A stretch of DNA of 64,000 nucleotides from contig NZ_CP038159.1 in NCBI RefSeq assembly GCF_004526235.1, positions 186,001-250,000 on the forward strand, in the 5' to 3' direction. Source of the stretch: Sphingobacterium sp. CZ-2. GTDB lineage: Bacteria; Bacteroidota; Bacteroidia; Sphingobacteriales; Sphingobacteriaceae. Every line of letters starts with the position of its first letter. The stretch's first letter is position 1. Both the position numbers and the translations under genes were made by a program. Below the pieces are notes generated by a model. The model had not been told where the DNA came from and ran no database searches. It saw nothing but the letters and a program-made list of their open reading frames with translations. This document shows, in pieces, positions 34,201-43,957 of this stretch.

Positions 34201-35930
34201 TTCTTGGCTTTATTGATGGTTTCATAGATCACATCCTGGATCCTAGAGCGGATATTGAGATCCAATAATTTCGTGGAGACTTGTGGATGCACGCGGTTGG
34301 ACAGGAAAATATAGACCAATTGATTCTTCGGATCGATCCAGATACAGGTTCCGGTATAGCCGGTATGGCCATAGACAGAACTATTGGCCAATTTAGAAGG
34401 ATAACCAGATTTGGAGTTCGGGTCAAAGCGGTCGAAGCCCAATCCTCGGCGGCTTGTGGCCGATTGCTTGGAGGTGAAAAGATCTACGGTTTCTGGCTTG
34501 AAATAGGTTGCACCACCGTATTTTCCTCTGTTCAATAATAATTGTCCATAAATGGCGAGGTCATTCGCGGAGGCAAATAGCCCCGCATGTCCGGCAACTC
34601 CACCGGCCATGGCAGCCCCCTCATCATGTACAAAACCTTCCAAAAGGGTTTTACGGAATAAGGTGTCATTTTGGGTTGGAACGATACGGTTCTTCGCGAA
34701 CCGTGTCCTTGGGTTATAGCCCGCTGTTTTCATACCGATCGGGCGGTACAGGATCTGTTGTACATATTCCTGCATGGGAACGGATGTTTCATGCTCCGAA
34801 ACCTCTTTCATGACATACATGCTGATATCCGAATAGACATAGTTGCCGATCGGTTTTACGGATGATGCTAGCATTTCTGGCCACATGACATCCCGGTAAT
34901 AATTATTCTTTAAATAGGCATTATCGGCCACTTGTACCTGATGGTTCTCATCGGGGCTATGGACAAGATCGCCCGGTTTCAGGCTCCTGTAGAAAGGGAT
35001 GAAAGGGGTGAATCCGGCTTCATGGAGCAGGACTGTCCGAAGGGTGATATTGGCTTTATTGCTTTTCTTGGCCTGCCAAAGGTAATGGCCCATGGTGCTG
35101 TCCAGGTTAATGATCTTCTTTTCCTGCAGGTGCATTACCACAGGGGTGGTGCCGGCTATTTTACTTACCGAAGCCAAGTCGTAGATATCATGAATGGAAT
35201 TGGCCCGTTGATTTTCATAGGTATGGTAGCCATAGGCTTTTTCAAAGATAACCTGTCCGTCTTTTACGGCCATCACGGTCATTCCTGGAGCTCCTTTTTG
35301 CTCGATGGCTTCTTTGGCAATGGCATCGATCTTTTGGGTCATTTCCGCAATGTTCAATCCCGATTGTTTACCCTGGGTATATTGTAATCGGGTCTGTGTG
35401 GTTTTGATTTTGCCCTCGGTTACACCTAAGCCGCCAAAAATAGACATAGCGGCATTAACTTGGCCTTCAGCATCCGTTTCGGGGCTATAGACCAAACTGG
35501 CAAAACGACTTAGATTCTGGCTATTGAGACCGATGTTGGTATAATTCTGGTCGGTTCCAAATCGGCAGAGGATCACATTTTTGTTGTTTACTGCGGATTG
35601 TAAGACCATAGCAGCATAATCTGACCTGAAATCACTGGCAGATCCGGCAACGATGATGCTGTTGTAATATTTTGTATTCTCGTCGAAATGCTGAAAATCG
35701 CTTACCGTTACATCCGCATAGCGCTGAAGCTGTTGGATAAATGGCGCATATTTTTGATTATCCGTGGTTACCACGGCAATGCGATATTGATCTAACTTCT
35801 TGAAGGGTAGGATAGATTGTTTGTTATGGATAATCTGTGTTTTATTGACCAATACCTGTTTGTATTGTGCATTGGCGGCTTGGAATAGACATAAAAGCCC
35901 TAGGACAGCAAGGTTTATCTTTCGGATCAT
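34197..35930 (-). CDS. Serine hydrolase (beta-lactamase class C fold) with GH3-type remnant domain
   Basis: This 577-residue protein has a signal peptide (1-21). The N-terminal part (about 24-175) contains LVNKTQIIHNKQSILPF and AAMSIFGGLGVTEGK, resembling the C-terminal domain of GH3 beta-N-acetylglucosaminidases. The catalytic GH3 barrel is absent. A beta-lactamase-fold domain follows, with S254-V-S-K257, Y366-S-D368 and an HTG motif in VYGHTGYTG. Bacteroidota encode longer GH3/serine-hydrolase fusions, so this looks like a truncated derivative. Likely substrates are D-amino-acid peptides or esters of the wall. It overlaps the dipeptidase gene by 4 bp. Confidence 0.82.
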   Translation of the reverse strand: MIRKINLAVLGLLCLFQAANAQYKQVLVNKTQIIHNKQSILPFKKLDQYRIAVVTTDNQKYAPFIQQLQRYADVTVSDFQHFDENTKYYNSIIVAGSASDFRSDYAAMVLQSAVNNKNVILCRFGTDQNYTNIGLNSQNLSRFASLVYSPETDAEGQVNAAMSIFGGLGVTEGKIKTTQTRLQYTQGKQSGLNIAEMTQKIDAIAKEAIEQKGAPGMTVMAVKDGQVIFEKAYGYHTYENQRANSIHDIYDLASVSKIAGTTPVVMHLQEKKIINLDSTMGHYLWQAKKSNKANITLRTVLLHEAGFTPFIPFYRSLKPGDLVHSPDENHQVQVADNAYLKNNYYRDVMWPEMLASSVKPIGNYVYSDISMYVMKEVSEHETSVPMQEYVQQILYRPIGMKTAGYNPRTRFAKNRIVPTQNDTLFRKTLLEGFVHDEGAAMAGGVAGHAGLFASANDLAIYGQLLLNRGKYGGATYFKPETVDLFTSKQSATSRRGLGFDRFDPNSKSGYPSKLANSSVYGHTGYTGTCIWIDPKNQLVYIFLSNRVHPQVSTKLLDLNIRSRIQDVIYETINKAKK

Positions 35931-36005
35931 GTTTGTTTTAGGATTTATACTGTAAATGTACTAATAAAACGCACAAACATGCATCAAGAGCATAGAATAA
36001 TTGAT

Positions 36006-36013
36006 TATCTTTG
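36006..36013 (+). promoter_or_regulatory. -7 promoter box immediately before xseA
   Basis: TATCTTTG matches TAnnTTTG and ends only 4 bp before the start codon at 36018. Transcription would start at or next to the ATG, giving a leaderless mRNA. Confidence 0.5.
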
Positions 36014-36017
36014 AGAT

Positions 36018-37289
36018 ATGCCCGAAATCTTAGCTGATAAAACCGTTTTTACCCTATTGGAAGTATCGCGCAGCATCCAGAAAACGATTGCTGAACGGTA
36101 TAAAAGCCTCTATTGGATAAAGGCGGAGATGAACAAGCTGAACCATTATACCCATTCGGGCCATTGCTATCCCGAACTATTGGAAAAAACCGATGGCAAG
36201 GTGGTTGCTGAAATGCGGTCCATCCTTTGGAAAATGGATTATCAACGCATCAATAGGCAATTTATGGAGGTTTTGGGCGAACCCCTTCGCGAAGGGATCA
36301 CCATGCTTTTTCAAGCGGGCATATCCTATGATCCTTTATATGGATTTTCTTTAAAGATTGTGGACATCGACCCCACCTTTGTCTTAGGGGAACTGGAGAA
36401 AGAGAAAAGGGAGAGTATCCGAAAGTTAAAGGCTGAAGGGCTTTACGATGCCAATCGGTCCTTGCCCTTTCCCATGGTGCCCAAACGATTGGCGATCATA
36501 TCGGTAGAAACCAGTAAAGGGCTATCCGATTTTTTTAAGATCATCCATGGCAATCCTTGGGGCTATACCTTTAGCACGACCTTGTTCCCTGCGCTATTGC
36601 AGGGGGATAAATCCATCCCGAGTATCATCAAACAATTGGAGGTGATCGCGGAACGCATGGAACATTTCGATGCGGTGGCCATTATCCGTGGTGGCGGTGG
36701 AGATGTCGGGTTGACTTCCTATAACAATTACCTCTTGGCGAAAGCCATTGCAATATTCCCGATACCGGTACTGACAGGGATTGGGCATTCCACCAATGAA
36801 ACCGTGAGCGAAATGGTGGCCTATAAGAATGCCATCACCCCCAGCGAACTAGCGGATTTCCTGCTACAAAAGTTTCACAACTTTGCTATTCCCGTCGATC
36901 AGGCAACCGAAAAGATTATCCGGGCAGCCCGAAAGACCTTTGCGGATGAACACATCAAGTTGGCGAACCTGATCAGTTCGATAACCTGGAATTCGAAGAC
37001 CGTTCTGCTGCAGGAGAAGACCAAGATGGAACAGGCCAGAAATCAGTTGGCGCAATTGAGCAGAAGAACCATCAAGGACGAACAGTCGGCCTTATTGCAG
37101 ATAGAACGAATGTTGGCTTTGTTGAACCCTATCCATGTGTTGAAAAGAGGGTTCAGCATCGTGCGATCGAATGGAAAAGCGGTGCATAAATTGGATCAGG
37201 CGCAGGTTGGGGATCGATTGGATATTCAGTTGGAGGATGGGAAATTGATAACGGAGGTACTTTCAAAACAAGAACAAGATGGAAAATAA
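36018..37289 (+). CDS. xseA: Exodeoxyribonuclease VII large subunit
   Basis: This 423-residue protein has an OB-fold N-terminus (YWIKAEMNKLNHYTHSGHCYPELLE region, about 30-55) and the XseA core motifs AIIRGGGGDVG and GIGHSTNETV, followed by a long helical region. It is the catalytic subunit of the single-strand-specific exonuclease VII. It overlaps xseB by 11 bp and probably produces a bicistronic mRNA. Confidence 0.96.
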   Translation: MPEILADKTVFTLLEVSRSIQKTIAERYKSLYWIKAEMNKLNHYTHSGHCYPELLEKTDGKVVAEMRSILWKMDYQRINRQFMEVLGEPLREGITMLFQAGISYDPLYGFSLKIVDIDPTFVLGELEKEKRESIRKLKAEGLYDANRSLPFPMVPKRLAIISVETSKGLSDFFKIIHGNPWGYTFSTTLFPALLQGDKSIPSIIKQLEVIAERMEHFDAVAIIRGGGGDVGLTSYNNYLLAKAIAIFPIPVLTGIGHSTNETVSEMVAYKNAITPSELADFLLQKFHNFAIPVDQATEKIIRAARKTFADEHIKLANLISSITWNSKTVLLQEKTKMEQARNQLAQLSRRTIKDEQSALLQIERMLALLNPIHVLKRGFSIVRSNGKAVHKLDQAQVGDRLDIQLEDGKLITEVLSKQEQDGK

Positions 37290-37485
37290 ATACACTTACC
37301 AAGAGGCTTATGAAGAGCTTCAACAGATCGTGTCGGAGATTGAGTCGGGCGATGTTGCCGTCGATGAATTGACGGTAAAGATTAACCGTGCAACAGCCTT
37401 GTTGACCATCTGTAAAGCCAAATTGACAGCCTCGGAAGAAGAGGTCGAGAAACTCCTCAAAAAATTAGAAGAAGAGAAAAATTAG
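37279..37485 (+). CDS. xseB: Exodeoxyribonuclease VII small subunit
   Basis: This 68-residue all-helical protein (YQEAYEELQQIVSEIESG...LTVKINRATALL) matches XseB, the small subunit that binds the large subunit's long helices. It begins inside the xseA 3' end, which supports coupling. Confidence 0.93.
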   Translation: MENKYTYQEAYEELQQIVSEIESGDVAVDELTVKINRATALLTICKAKLTASEEEVEKLLKKLEEEKN

Positions 37486-37505
37486 TCTATTATTTAGAAT
37501 TAGTT

Positions 37506-37513
37506 TAAATTTG
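37506..37513 (+). promoter_or_regulatory. Possible -7 box before the di-haem peroxidase gene
   Basis: TAAATTTG matches TAnnTTTG and lies 25 bp before the start codon at 37539. No clear -33 element is seen. Confidence 0.45.
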
Positions 37514-37538
37514 CGGAGGTTTTTCAGAAAAGAACAGC

Positions 37539-38663
37539 ATGAAGAGGATAATGTTCATTGCTTTGGCAATAGGATTGACAGTTTTAAGTACCGCGTTTTT
37601 ATCAGATAAAGGATTGTCTGATCTGCGTGCGTTATATAGCAAACCTATATCGGAATGGCCAAAACCAACGATCGACTCTGGAGCAAATTGGTCGGAATTT
37701 AAATCCCTGCCTAAGCTTGATAGCAGTTATTTCTCATTGATGGAAAAACCGGATGTGAAATTAGGCAAGTTCCTCTTTTTCGATCCGATCCTTTCAGGTT
37801 CCAATCAGATTTCCTGTAGCTCCTGCCATAATCCACAGACTTCCTGGGCAGACCATTCTACCGTTCCGGTAGGTCATGACCATTTGGTCGGTACCCGAAA
37901 TACTCCTTCTTTATTAAATGTATATGCGCGTAAGACCATGTTCTGGGATGGAAGAGCCCATTCCCTGGAAGAACAGGCGTTAAGCCCGATCGAAGCCCAT
38001 AATGAGATGGCGATGGACCTGACGAAACTGGTGCCTAAATTAAAGGCTATTCCAGCTTATAAACAATTGTTCATGGAGGCTTTTGGAGAGGAAGATTTCT
38101 CCATGCCAGAGATCATGAAAGCTTTGGCCTCTTTTCAGCGTACCTTGACCAGCAGAAGGAGCCGTTTTGATGAGTTCTTGGATGGTAAGCATAATGCCTT
38201 GACCGATGATGAGATCGCAGGATTGCACCTCTTCCGGACAAAAGCACGTTGTATGAACTGCCACAATGGACAGTTTATGACCGATGAGGATTTTCATAAT
38301 ATCGGATTGACCTACTACAAACGGAAATATGAGGACCTGGGGCGCTATATCGTGACCAAAGATCCGAAAGACGTAGGCAAATTCCGTACACCTTCTTTGC
38401 GTGATGTGATGAATACCGACCCTTGGATGCACAATGGCCTGTTCGACAATATGATCGGTTTGCTGAATATGTACAATAGCGGCATGCAGATGAACAACCC
38501 GAAAACGGAAGCCCAATTGGCCGATCCCATGCATCCACGAGTAGATCCATTGATGAAGAAACTTGACCTCACAAAAGGGGAAATCCAACAATTGGCCGCC
38601 TTCCTACAATCGGTGACCGCCACGAAATACCGCATGAACCGGCCGGAGAAATTACCTCGATAA
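37539..38663 (+). CDS. Di-haem cytochrome c peroxidase (CcpA/MauG family)
   Basis: This 374-residue protein has an N-terminal hydrophobic signal (about 1-22) and two haem c sites, C93-S-S-C96-H97 and C238-M-N-C241-H242. The flanking sequence (GKFLFFDPILSGSNQISC, SLLNVYARKTMFWDGRA, KFRTPSLRDV) is typical of bacterial cytochrome c peroxidases that reduce hydrogen peroxide in the periplasm. MauG-like enzymes share this layout, so the reaction is not certain. It depends on cytochrome c maturation encoded elsewhere. Confidence 0.93.
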   Translation: MKRIMFIALAIGLTVLSTAFLSDKGLSDLRALYSKPISEWPKPTIDSGANWSEFKSLPKLDSSYFSLMEKPDVKLGKFLFFDPILSGSNQISCSSCHNPQTSWADHSTVPVGHDHLVGTRNTPSLLNVYARKTMFWDGRAHSLEEQALSPIEAHNEMAMDLTKLVPKLKAIPAYKQLFMEAFGEEDFSMPEIMKALASFQRTLTSRRSRFDEFLDGKHNALTDDEIAGLHLFRTKARCMNCHNGQFMTDEDFHNIGLTYYKRKYEDLGRYIVTKDPKDVGKFRTPSLRDVMNTDPWMHNGLFDNMIGLLNMYNSGMQMNNPKTEAQLADPMHPRVDPLMKKLDLTKGEIQQLAAFLQSVTATKYRMNRPEKLPR

Positions 38664-38688
38664 GGGTAGGAAATTCACGACTTTTGCC

Positions 38689-38696
38689 TACCTTTG
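38689..38696 (+). promoter_or_regulatory. -7-like box abutting the uvrA start
   Basis: TACCTTTG ends directly before ATG 38697. If used, transcription would begin near the third in-frame Met codon (38703), suggesting a leaderless start there. The -33 region is not convincing. Confidence 0.35.
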
Positions 38697-41507
38697 ATGG
38701 TTATGCAAAAAACTGCAAATCATAGTCCTAGGACACATATTCAGATAAAAGGAGCGCGGGTTAATAATCTTAAAAATATTGATGTTGATATCCCTAAAAA
38801 CCAGTTGGTGGTGATAACAGGGATGTCCGGTTCCGGGAAATCCTCATTAGCATTTGATACCTTATATGCCGAAGGGCAACGGAGATACGTAGAAAGTCTT
38901 TCTTCCTACGCCCGTCAGTTCATGGGCAGAATGAATAAACCGGATGTGGATTACATCAAAGGGATTGCTCCGGCAATTGCCATTGAACAAAAAGTGATCT
39001 CCTCCAATCCCCGATCGACGGTAGGTACATCCACCGAGATCTATGATTACCTCAAATTATTGTTTGCCCGTATCGGTAAGACCTACTCGCCCATTTCGGG
39101 CAAAGAGGTGAAGAAGGATACGGTGACCCATATTGTGGATCGTCTACTAGCCTATGAGGACGATTCGACCATCACGATTTATAGCCCTTTAATACCAACC
39201 AATAAACGGAAGTTAAAGGAAGAATTGTCGCTGCTTTTGCAGAAGGGTTTTGTGCGGATCAAACATCAGGATAGCATACAGAAGATCGAATCGGTACTGG
39301 AGAATAAAGAGGTCGCGAATTCAACTTTTAAAGAGGGTGATATCTATATCGTGATCGATCGGATTATGTTGGATCATAGCGATGACACCATCAACCGTTT
39401 GGCGGATTCTATCCAAACAGCCTATTTTGAAGGAAAGGGTGAATGTTTGGTGGAAGTGAACTCGGAGAGTTTCTCCTTTTCGGATAAGTTTGAACTGGAT
39501 GGGATGACATTCGAAGAGCCGACCCCTAATTTCTTCAGTTTCAATAATCCTTACGGAGCCTGTAAACGATGTGAAGGTTATGGAAAGATCATTGGAATCG
39601 ATCCTGATTTGGTTATTCCGGATAAAAGTCGCTCCGTATATGATGGTGCGATTGCGCCTTGGCGTGGGGAGAAGATGGGGCTGTGGTTGGAGAAACTGGT
39701 TCGAAATGCACTGAAATTTGATTTTCCGATTCATCGTTCCTATAGCGACCTGACCAAAGCACAGCAAGAGGTATTATGGACGGGGAACAAATATTTCCGC
39801 GGCTTGAATGATTTCTTTGCCGAGCTGGAAGAACAGACCTATAAAATCCAATACCGTGTAATGCTTTCCCGCTATCGTGGAAAAACGGATTGTCCGGAAT
39901 GTAAGGGCACGCGCTTGCGTAAGGATGCGAGTTTCGTAAAGATAAACGATCATTCGATCACCGATATCGTATTGATGCCTTTGGATGAGACTTTGGCCTT
40001 GTTCCAGTCCCTGAAGCTTTCAGACCATGATGCCATCATTGCCAAAAGGTTATTGGCAGAGATCAACAACAGGCTGCAGTTCTTGAGTGATGTGGGCTTA
40101 AGTTACCTGACCTTGAACCGCCTGAGCAATAGTCTTTCAGGAGGGGAATCCCAACGGATCAACCTGGCGACTTCTTTGGGAAGTTCCCTTGTAGGTTCCA
40201 TTTATGTGCTGGATGAACCGAGTATTGGATTGCATCCGCGGGATACCCAACGATTGATCGGGGTATTGAAATCCCTTCGCGATGCGGGCAATACCGTGAT
40301 CGTGGTGGAGCATGAGCAGGAGATGATGGAAGCTGCGGATTACCTGATCGATATTGGCCCTGAAGCGGGGATCAACGGGGGTGAATTGGTATTTGCAGGG
40401 ACCTATAAAGAAATATTAACGGATAAGAAGAGTTTGACAGGGGAGTATTTAAGCGAGCAGCTTCAAATCCCTGTTCCTGATAAGAGAAGAAAATGGAACG
40501 AATCCATCCGGGTACTGGGTGCACGGGAAAATAACCTGAAAGGAATCACGGTAGATTTCCCCTTGAATGTCTTTACGGTCGTTTCGGGGGTATCCGGTTC
40601 GGGTAAGACCTCTTTGGTGAAACGGATCTTATACCCTGCGCTGCAAAAGGCTGTGGGTAGTTATTCCGGCGATCAGACGGGTTTGTTTGATGGTCTGGAA
40701 GGGGCTATCGATCAGGTAGAACAGGTCGAAATGGTGGATCAGAACCCTATCGGTCGTTCGACACGTTCTAATCCGGTTACCTATGTAAAGGCTTGGGATG
40801 AAATCAGGGCCTTGTTTTCGAGTCTTCCGGCGGCTAAGGCCAACGGGCTAAAACCATCAGCATTCTCCTTCAACGTAGAAGGAGGGAGATGTGAGATCTG
40901 TCAAGGTGAAGGGGTTGTGAAGATCGAGATGCAGTTTATGGCGGATATTGTGCTTCCTTGTGAGGCCTGCGAAGGAAAGCGCTTTAAACAATACGTGTTG
41001 GATGTGCAGTACCAAGGGAAATCGGTGTCTGATATCCTAGACCTGAGTGTGGATGAAGCGATCGAATTCTTCGCTGATCAGCCTAAGATCTTGAACAAGC
41101 TGAAACCTTTGCAGGAGGTAGGTTTAGGCTACGTGAAGTTGGGTCAATCTTCCAGCACCCTGTCTGGTGGTGAGGCGCAAAGGATTAAATTGGCCTCTTT
41201 TTTAATAAAAGGGAACAATCAGAAAAAAACTTTGTTTATTTTTGATGAACCTACAACCGGCCTACATTTCCATGATATCAGCAAATTGCTTAAGGCATTT
41301 TCAGCATTGATCGAACTGGGCAACTCCGTGCTGGTGATCGAGCACAACCTGGATATGATCAAATCAGCAGATTGGGTTATTGATATTGGTCCTGAAGGAG
41401 GTGAGAAGGGGGGTAATCTGGTATTTGCAGGAACACCGGAAGACCTGATAACATGTAATCAATCCTATACGGGTGACTACCTTAAACGTCACCTCATTTC
41501 TAAATAA
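38697..41507 (+). CDS. uvrA: Excinuclease ABC subunit UvrA
   Basis: This protein of about 936 residues is a double ABC ATPase that finds DNA damage. Both Walker A motifs are present (GMSGSGKSS and GVSGSGKTS), as are two signatures (LSGGESQRI and LSGGEAQRI). CxxC pairs of the zinc modules are visible in [23 protein letters not shown] and CEACEGK. The length is normal. Two Met codons (38697 and 38703) compete as the start. No uvrB or uvrC is adjacent, which is usual. Confidence 0.97.
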   Translation: MVMQKTANHSPRTHIQIKGARVNNLKNIDVDIPKNQLVVITGMSGSGKSSLAFDTLYAEGQRRYVESLSSYARQFMGRMNKPDVDYIKGIAPAIAIEQKVISSNPRSTVGTSTEIYDYLKLLFARIGKTYSPISGKEVKKDTVTHIVDRLLAYEDDSTITIYSPLIPTNKRKLKEELSLLLQKGFVRIKHQDSIQKIESVLENKEVANSTFKEGDIYIVIDRIMLDHSDDTINRLADSIQTAYFEGKGECLVEVNSESFSFSDKFELDGMTFEEPTPNFFSFNNPYGACKRCEGYGKIIGIDPDLVIPDKSRSVYDGAIAPWRGEKMGLWLEKLVRNALKFDFPIHRSYSDLTKAQQEVLWTGNKYFRGLNDFFAELEEQTYKIQYRVMLSRYRGKTDCPECKGTRLRKDASFVKINDHSITDIVLMPLDETLALFQSLKLSDHDAIIAKRLLAEINNRLQFLSDVGLSYLTLNRLSNSLSGGESQRINLATSLGSSLVGSIYVLDEPSIGLHPRDTQRLIGVLKSLRDAGNTVIVVEHEQEMMEAADYLIDIGPEAGINGGELVFAGTYKEILTDKKSLTGEYLSEQLQIPVPDKRRKWNESIRVLGARENNLKGITVDFPLNVFTVVSGVSGSGKTSLVKRILYPALQKAVGSYSGDQTGLFDGLEGAIDQVEQVEMVDQNPIGRSTRSNPVTYVKAWDEIRALFSSLPAAKANGLKPSAFSFNVEGGRCEICQGEGVVKIEMQFMADIVLPCEACEGKRFKQYVLDVQYQGKSVSDILDLSVDEAIEFFADQPKILNKLKPLQEVGLGYVKLGQSSSTLSGGEAQRIKLASFLIKGNNQKKTLFIFDEPTTGLHFHDISKLLKAFSALIELGNSVLVIEHNLDMIKSADWVIDIGPEGGEKGGNLVFAGTPEDLITCNQSYTGDYLKRHLISK

Positions 41508-41520
41508 ATTAAATACACAC

Positions 41521-43164
41521 ATGATGCGTAAAAAATTTAGTTTTCTTTTGTTGCTGGCCTTGTTCAGCAATGTCGTTTCAGCACAAGTAGAAAGGCCTAA
41601 ATTGGTTGTTGGCTTAATGGTAGACCAAATGCGATGGGACTACCTTTACCGTTTCGCGGATCGTTATGGTAATGATGGTTTTAAAAGATTGCTTCGTGAT
41701 GGTTTTTCCTGCGAGAACACCCTGATCGATTATGTGCCTACTTTTACGGCTATCGGACATAGTTCCGTTTACACAGGAAGTGTTCCTGCAATCCACGGAA
41801 TTGCGGGTAATGACTGGATCGAGCAACAGACCGGCACGTCGATGTATTGTACACAAGATGATGCGGTAGAGGGTGTTGGGACAAAGGAGAAGGAAGGGAA
41901 ACAATCCCCAAGAAACCTCTTGGCTTCAACGGTTACCGATCAGTTGAAATTGGCCACCAATTTTCAATCCAAGGTGATCGGTATTGCGATCAAGGATAGG
42001 GGAGGAATTTTACCTGCAGGTCACTTTGCTGATGCGGCATATTGGTTTGAAGCAAATTCGGGCGATTGGATCAGTAGTACTTATTATATGGAAAACCTGC
42101 CGAATTGGGTGCAGAATTTCAATAAGCAGAAATTGGCGGAGAAGTTGTTGAAGCAGGATTGGAATACTTTATATCCTATCGAAACCTATAAGAACAACAG
42201 TGTGGATGATGATAATGTGTATGAAGGCAAATGGGCAGGGGAGGAAACTCCGACATTTCCGCGCAAAACTTCGTTGTTGATGAAGGATGCGGGTTATGAA
42301 CTGATCAAAACCACGCCTTTCGGAAATACATTTACCTTAGATTTTGCCAAAGAAGCGATCAAGCAGGAGAATCTAGGCAAGAATCCGACAAAGGCTACAG
42401 ATTTTCTAGCGGTGAGTCTTTCGGCTACGGATTACGTGGGACACCGCTATTCGCTTTCTTCGGTGGAGATTGAGGATATCTACCTTCGTTTGGACCAAGA
42501 ATTGGCTGAATTCTTCAATTACTTGGATAAAACTGTTGGTAAGGGAAATTATACATTCTTCCTTACAGCGGACCATGCGGCTTCCTATAACTCCCGTTAT
42601 TTTATGGATATGCGTGGTAATGGGGGCTATTTCTTTTCCCGCCAGATCATGCGTAATCTGAACGAACAGTTGCAGGCTGAATTTGGAGTGGATAAGATCG
42701 TTTCCAGTTTGATGAACTATCAGGTTCATTTGAATTATGGCTTGATTGAAAAACAGAAATTGGATGAGGAGAAGATCAAGAAGTCGATCATCAAGATGCT
42801 GCGTCATGAGGATGGGGTAGCTTTTGTGGTGGATATGGAAGGTGGTGAGAATATGATGATTCCGGCTCAGCTGCGTGAGAAGATCGTGAATGGCTATAAC
42901 AGGAAACGTAGTGGAGCGATTCAGATCATTACGGAACCGCAATGGTATGACGGAACGCCAAGATCTACCGGAACGACCCATGGTACCTGGACGCCTTATG
43001 ATTCGCATATTCCATTGGTTTTTATGGGATGGGGTGTGAATAAGGGCAAGACGAATAAAATGGTGCACATTACGGATATTGCGCCTACGATCAGTGCGCT
43101 ATTGCACGTGATGGAACCTAATGGTTCTATAGGGCAGCCTATTGTGGAGGTCTTACAGAAATAG
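41521..43164 (+). CDS. Secreted alkaline phosphatase superfamily protein, PafA-like
   Basis: The ATG at 41521 gives 547 residues with a signal peptide (about 1-21, ending VSAQ). It starts in the gap just behind uvrA; upstream in-frame codons belong to the uvrA end in another frame. The nucleophile region FTAIGHSSVYTGS, with Thr as nucleophile, is followed by GNDW (Asn) and IAIKDRGG (Lys and Arg). These match the phosphate-binding residues described for PafA, the phosphate-irrepressible phosphatase of Bacteroidota. The metal ligands TADHAA and STTHGTWTPYDSHIP-like segments are present. Monoesterase activity is likely but inferred. Confidence 0.88.
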   Translation: MMRKKFSFLLLLALFSNVVSAQVERPKLVVGLMVDQMRWDYLYRFADRYGNDGFKRLLRDGFSCENTLIDYVPTFTAIGHSSVYTGSVPAIHGIAGNDWIEQQTGTSMYCTQDDAVEGVGTKEKEGKQSPRNLLASTVTDQLKLATNFQSKVIGIAIKDRGGILPAGHFADAAYWFEANSGDWISSTYYMENLPNWVQNFNKQKLAEKLLKQDWNTLYPIETYKNNSVDDDNVYEGKWAGEETPTFPRKTSLLMKDAGYELIKTTPFGNTFTLDFAKEAIKQENLGKNPTKATDFLAVSLSATDYVGHRYSLSSVEIEDIYLRLDQELAEFFNYLDKTVGKGNYTFFLTADHAASYNSRYFMDMRGNGGYFFSRQIMRNLNEQLQAEFGVDKIVSSLMNYQVHLNYGLIEKQKLDEEKIKKSIIKMLRHEDGVAFVVDMEGGENMMIPAQLREKIVNGYNRKRSGAIQIITEPQWYDGTPRSTGTTHGTWTPYDSHIPLVFMGWGVNKGKTNKMVHITDIAPTISALLHVMEPNGSIGQPIVEVLQK

Positions 43165-43210
43165 TCCTTAAATTTTCATATTTTTGAGGATAAGCTAGTA
43201 GAGGAAAAAT

Positions 43211-43654
43211 ATGCTATCGAAGAAAACAAAATACGCTATCAAAGCCCTAATGGTATTGGGAAGGAATTATGGAAAGGAGCCTATGCAGATCGGAAAGATT
43301 GCGGAGGAGGAACGTATTCCGAAGAAATTCTTGGAACAGATACTATTGGAGATGCGTAATGCGGGGATTTTGTATTCCAAGAAAGGCGCTGGAGGTGGTT
43401 ATAGCTTGAACAAGGCGCCGGAGGATATTTATCTCTCGCAGGTGATGCGTTTGGTGGATGGTCCGATTGCGTTGTTGCCTTGTGTGAGTTTGAATTTTTA
43501 CCGCTCTTGTGAGGAATGTGTGGAAGAGCATGCTTGTGGGATTCGGGATACGTTTATTGAGGTGAGGAATGCGATGCTGCAGATTTTGAATGATACTAGT
43601 ATTTTGAATTTGATTAATAAGGAGAAGGAATTGAACCTGGAGACGGGGAGGTAG
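43211..43654 (+). CDS. Rrf2 family transcriptional regulator
   Basis: This 147-residue protein has an N-terminal winged helix (KTKYAIKALMVLGRNYG, AEEERIPKKFLEQIL, KKGAGGGYSL wing). Four cysteines at 91, 100, 103 and 109 could bind an Fe-S cluster, as in IscR/NsrR-like members. It is 46 bp after the phosphatase gene. Likely roles include Fe-S or redox sensing; the targets are unknown and no suf gene is adjacent. A long repeat region follows. Confidence 0.9.
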   Translation: MLSKKTKYAIKALMVLGRNYGKEPMQIGKIAEEERIPKKFLEQILLEMRNAGILYSKKGAGGGYSLNKAPEDIYLSQVMRLVDGPIALLPCVSLNFYRSCEECVEEHACGIRDTFIEVRNAMLQILNDTSILNLINKEKELNLETGR

Positions 43655-43659
43655 GTTTC

Positions 43660-43955
43660 TTTGTCATTGCGACATATATGTACATTACGTTATACTCATT
43701 GCGAGGAATTATCATCATTGCGATATATATGTCATTACGTTATACTCGTCATTGCGATATATTCGTCATTGCGAGGAGGTACGACGAAGCAATCTTCCCG
43801 CATGTCATGCTGAGCGTAGTCGAAGCATCTGTTCGTAAGTAACCGTACAGATCCTTCGACTACGCTCAGCATGACAAAGACTACATTCAGGATGACAAAG
43901 TCCAAAGATTGCTTCGTTCCTCGCAATGACGCTTTAAAGCCTCGCAAAGCCGTAT
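43660..43955. repeat. Composite repeat: family A (A5) with nested B (B3) and a long array of A ends
   Basis: The core A5 is 43764-43931 with a B palindrome (43803-43876) in its loop, plus one more B right end at 43893. The remnant GTCCAAAG before the right arm equals part of the A2 loop. Upstream lie several degenerate left ends (for example at 43664, 43696, 43731 and 43748). They include a direct repeat of about 28 bp (43669-43697 against 43721-43747, sharing ATTACGTTATACTC). A partial right end CCTCGCAAAGCC follows at 43941. The structure fills the 303-bp convergent gap between the Rrf2 and murF genes. Confidence 0.85.
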
Positions 43956-43957
43956 TT

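Noticed and set aside
34197..35930. Frameshift loss of a GH3 catalytic domain upstream
   Set aside because: The protein starts with its own signal peptide and the preceding sequence to 36018 holds no GH3 remnant, so a simple truncation within this locus is not supported.
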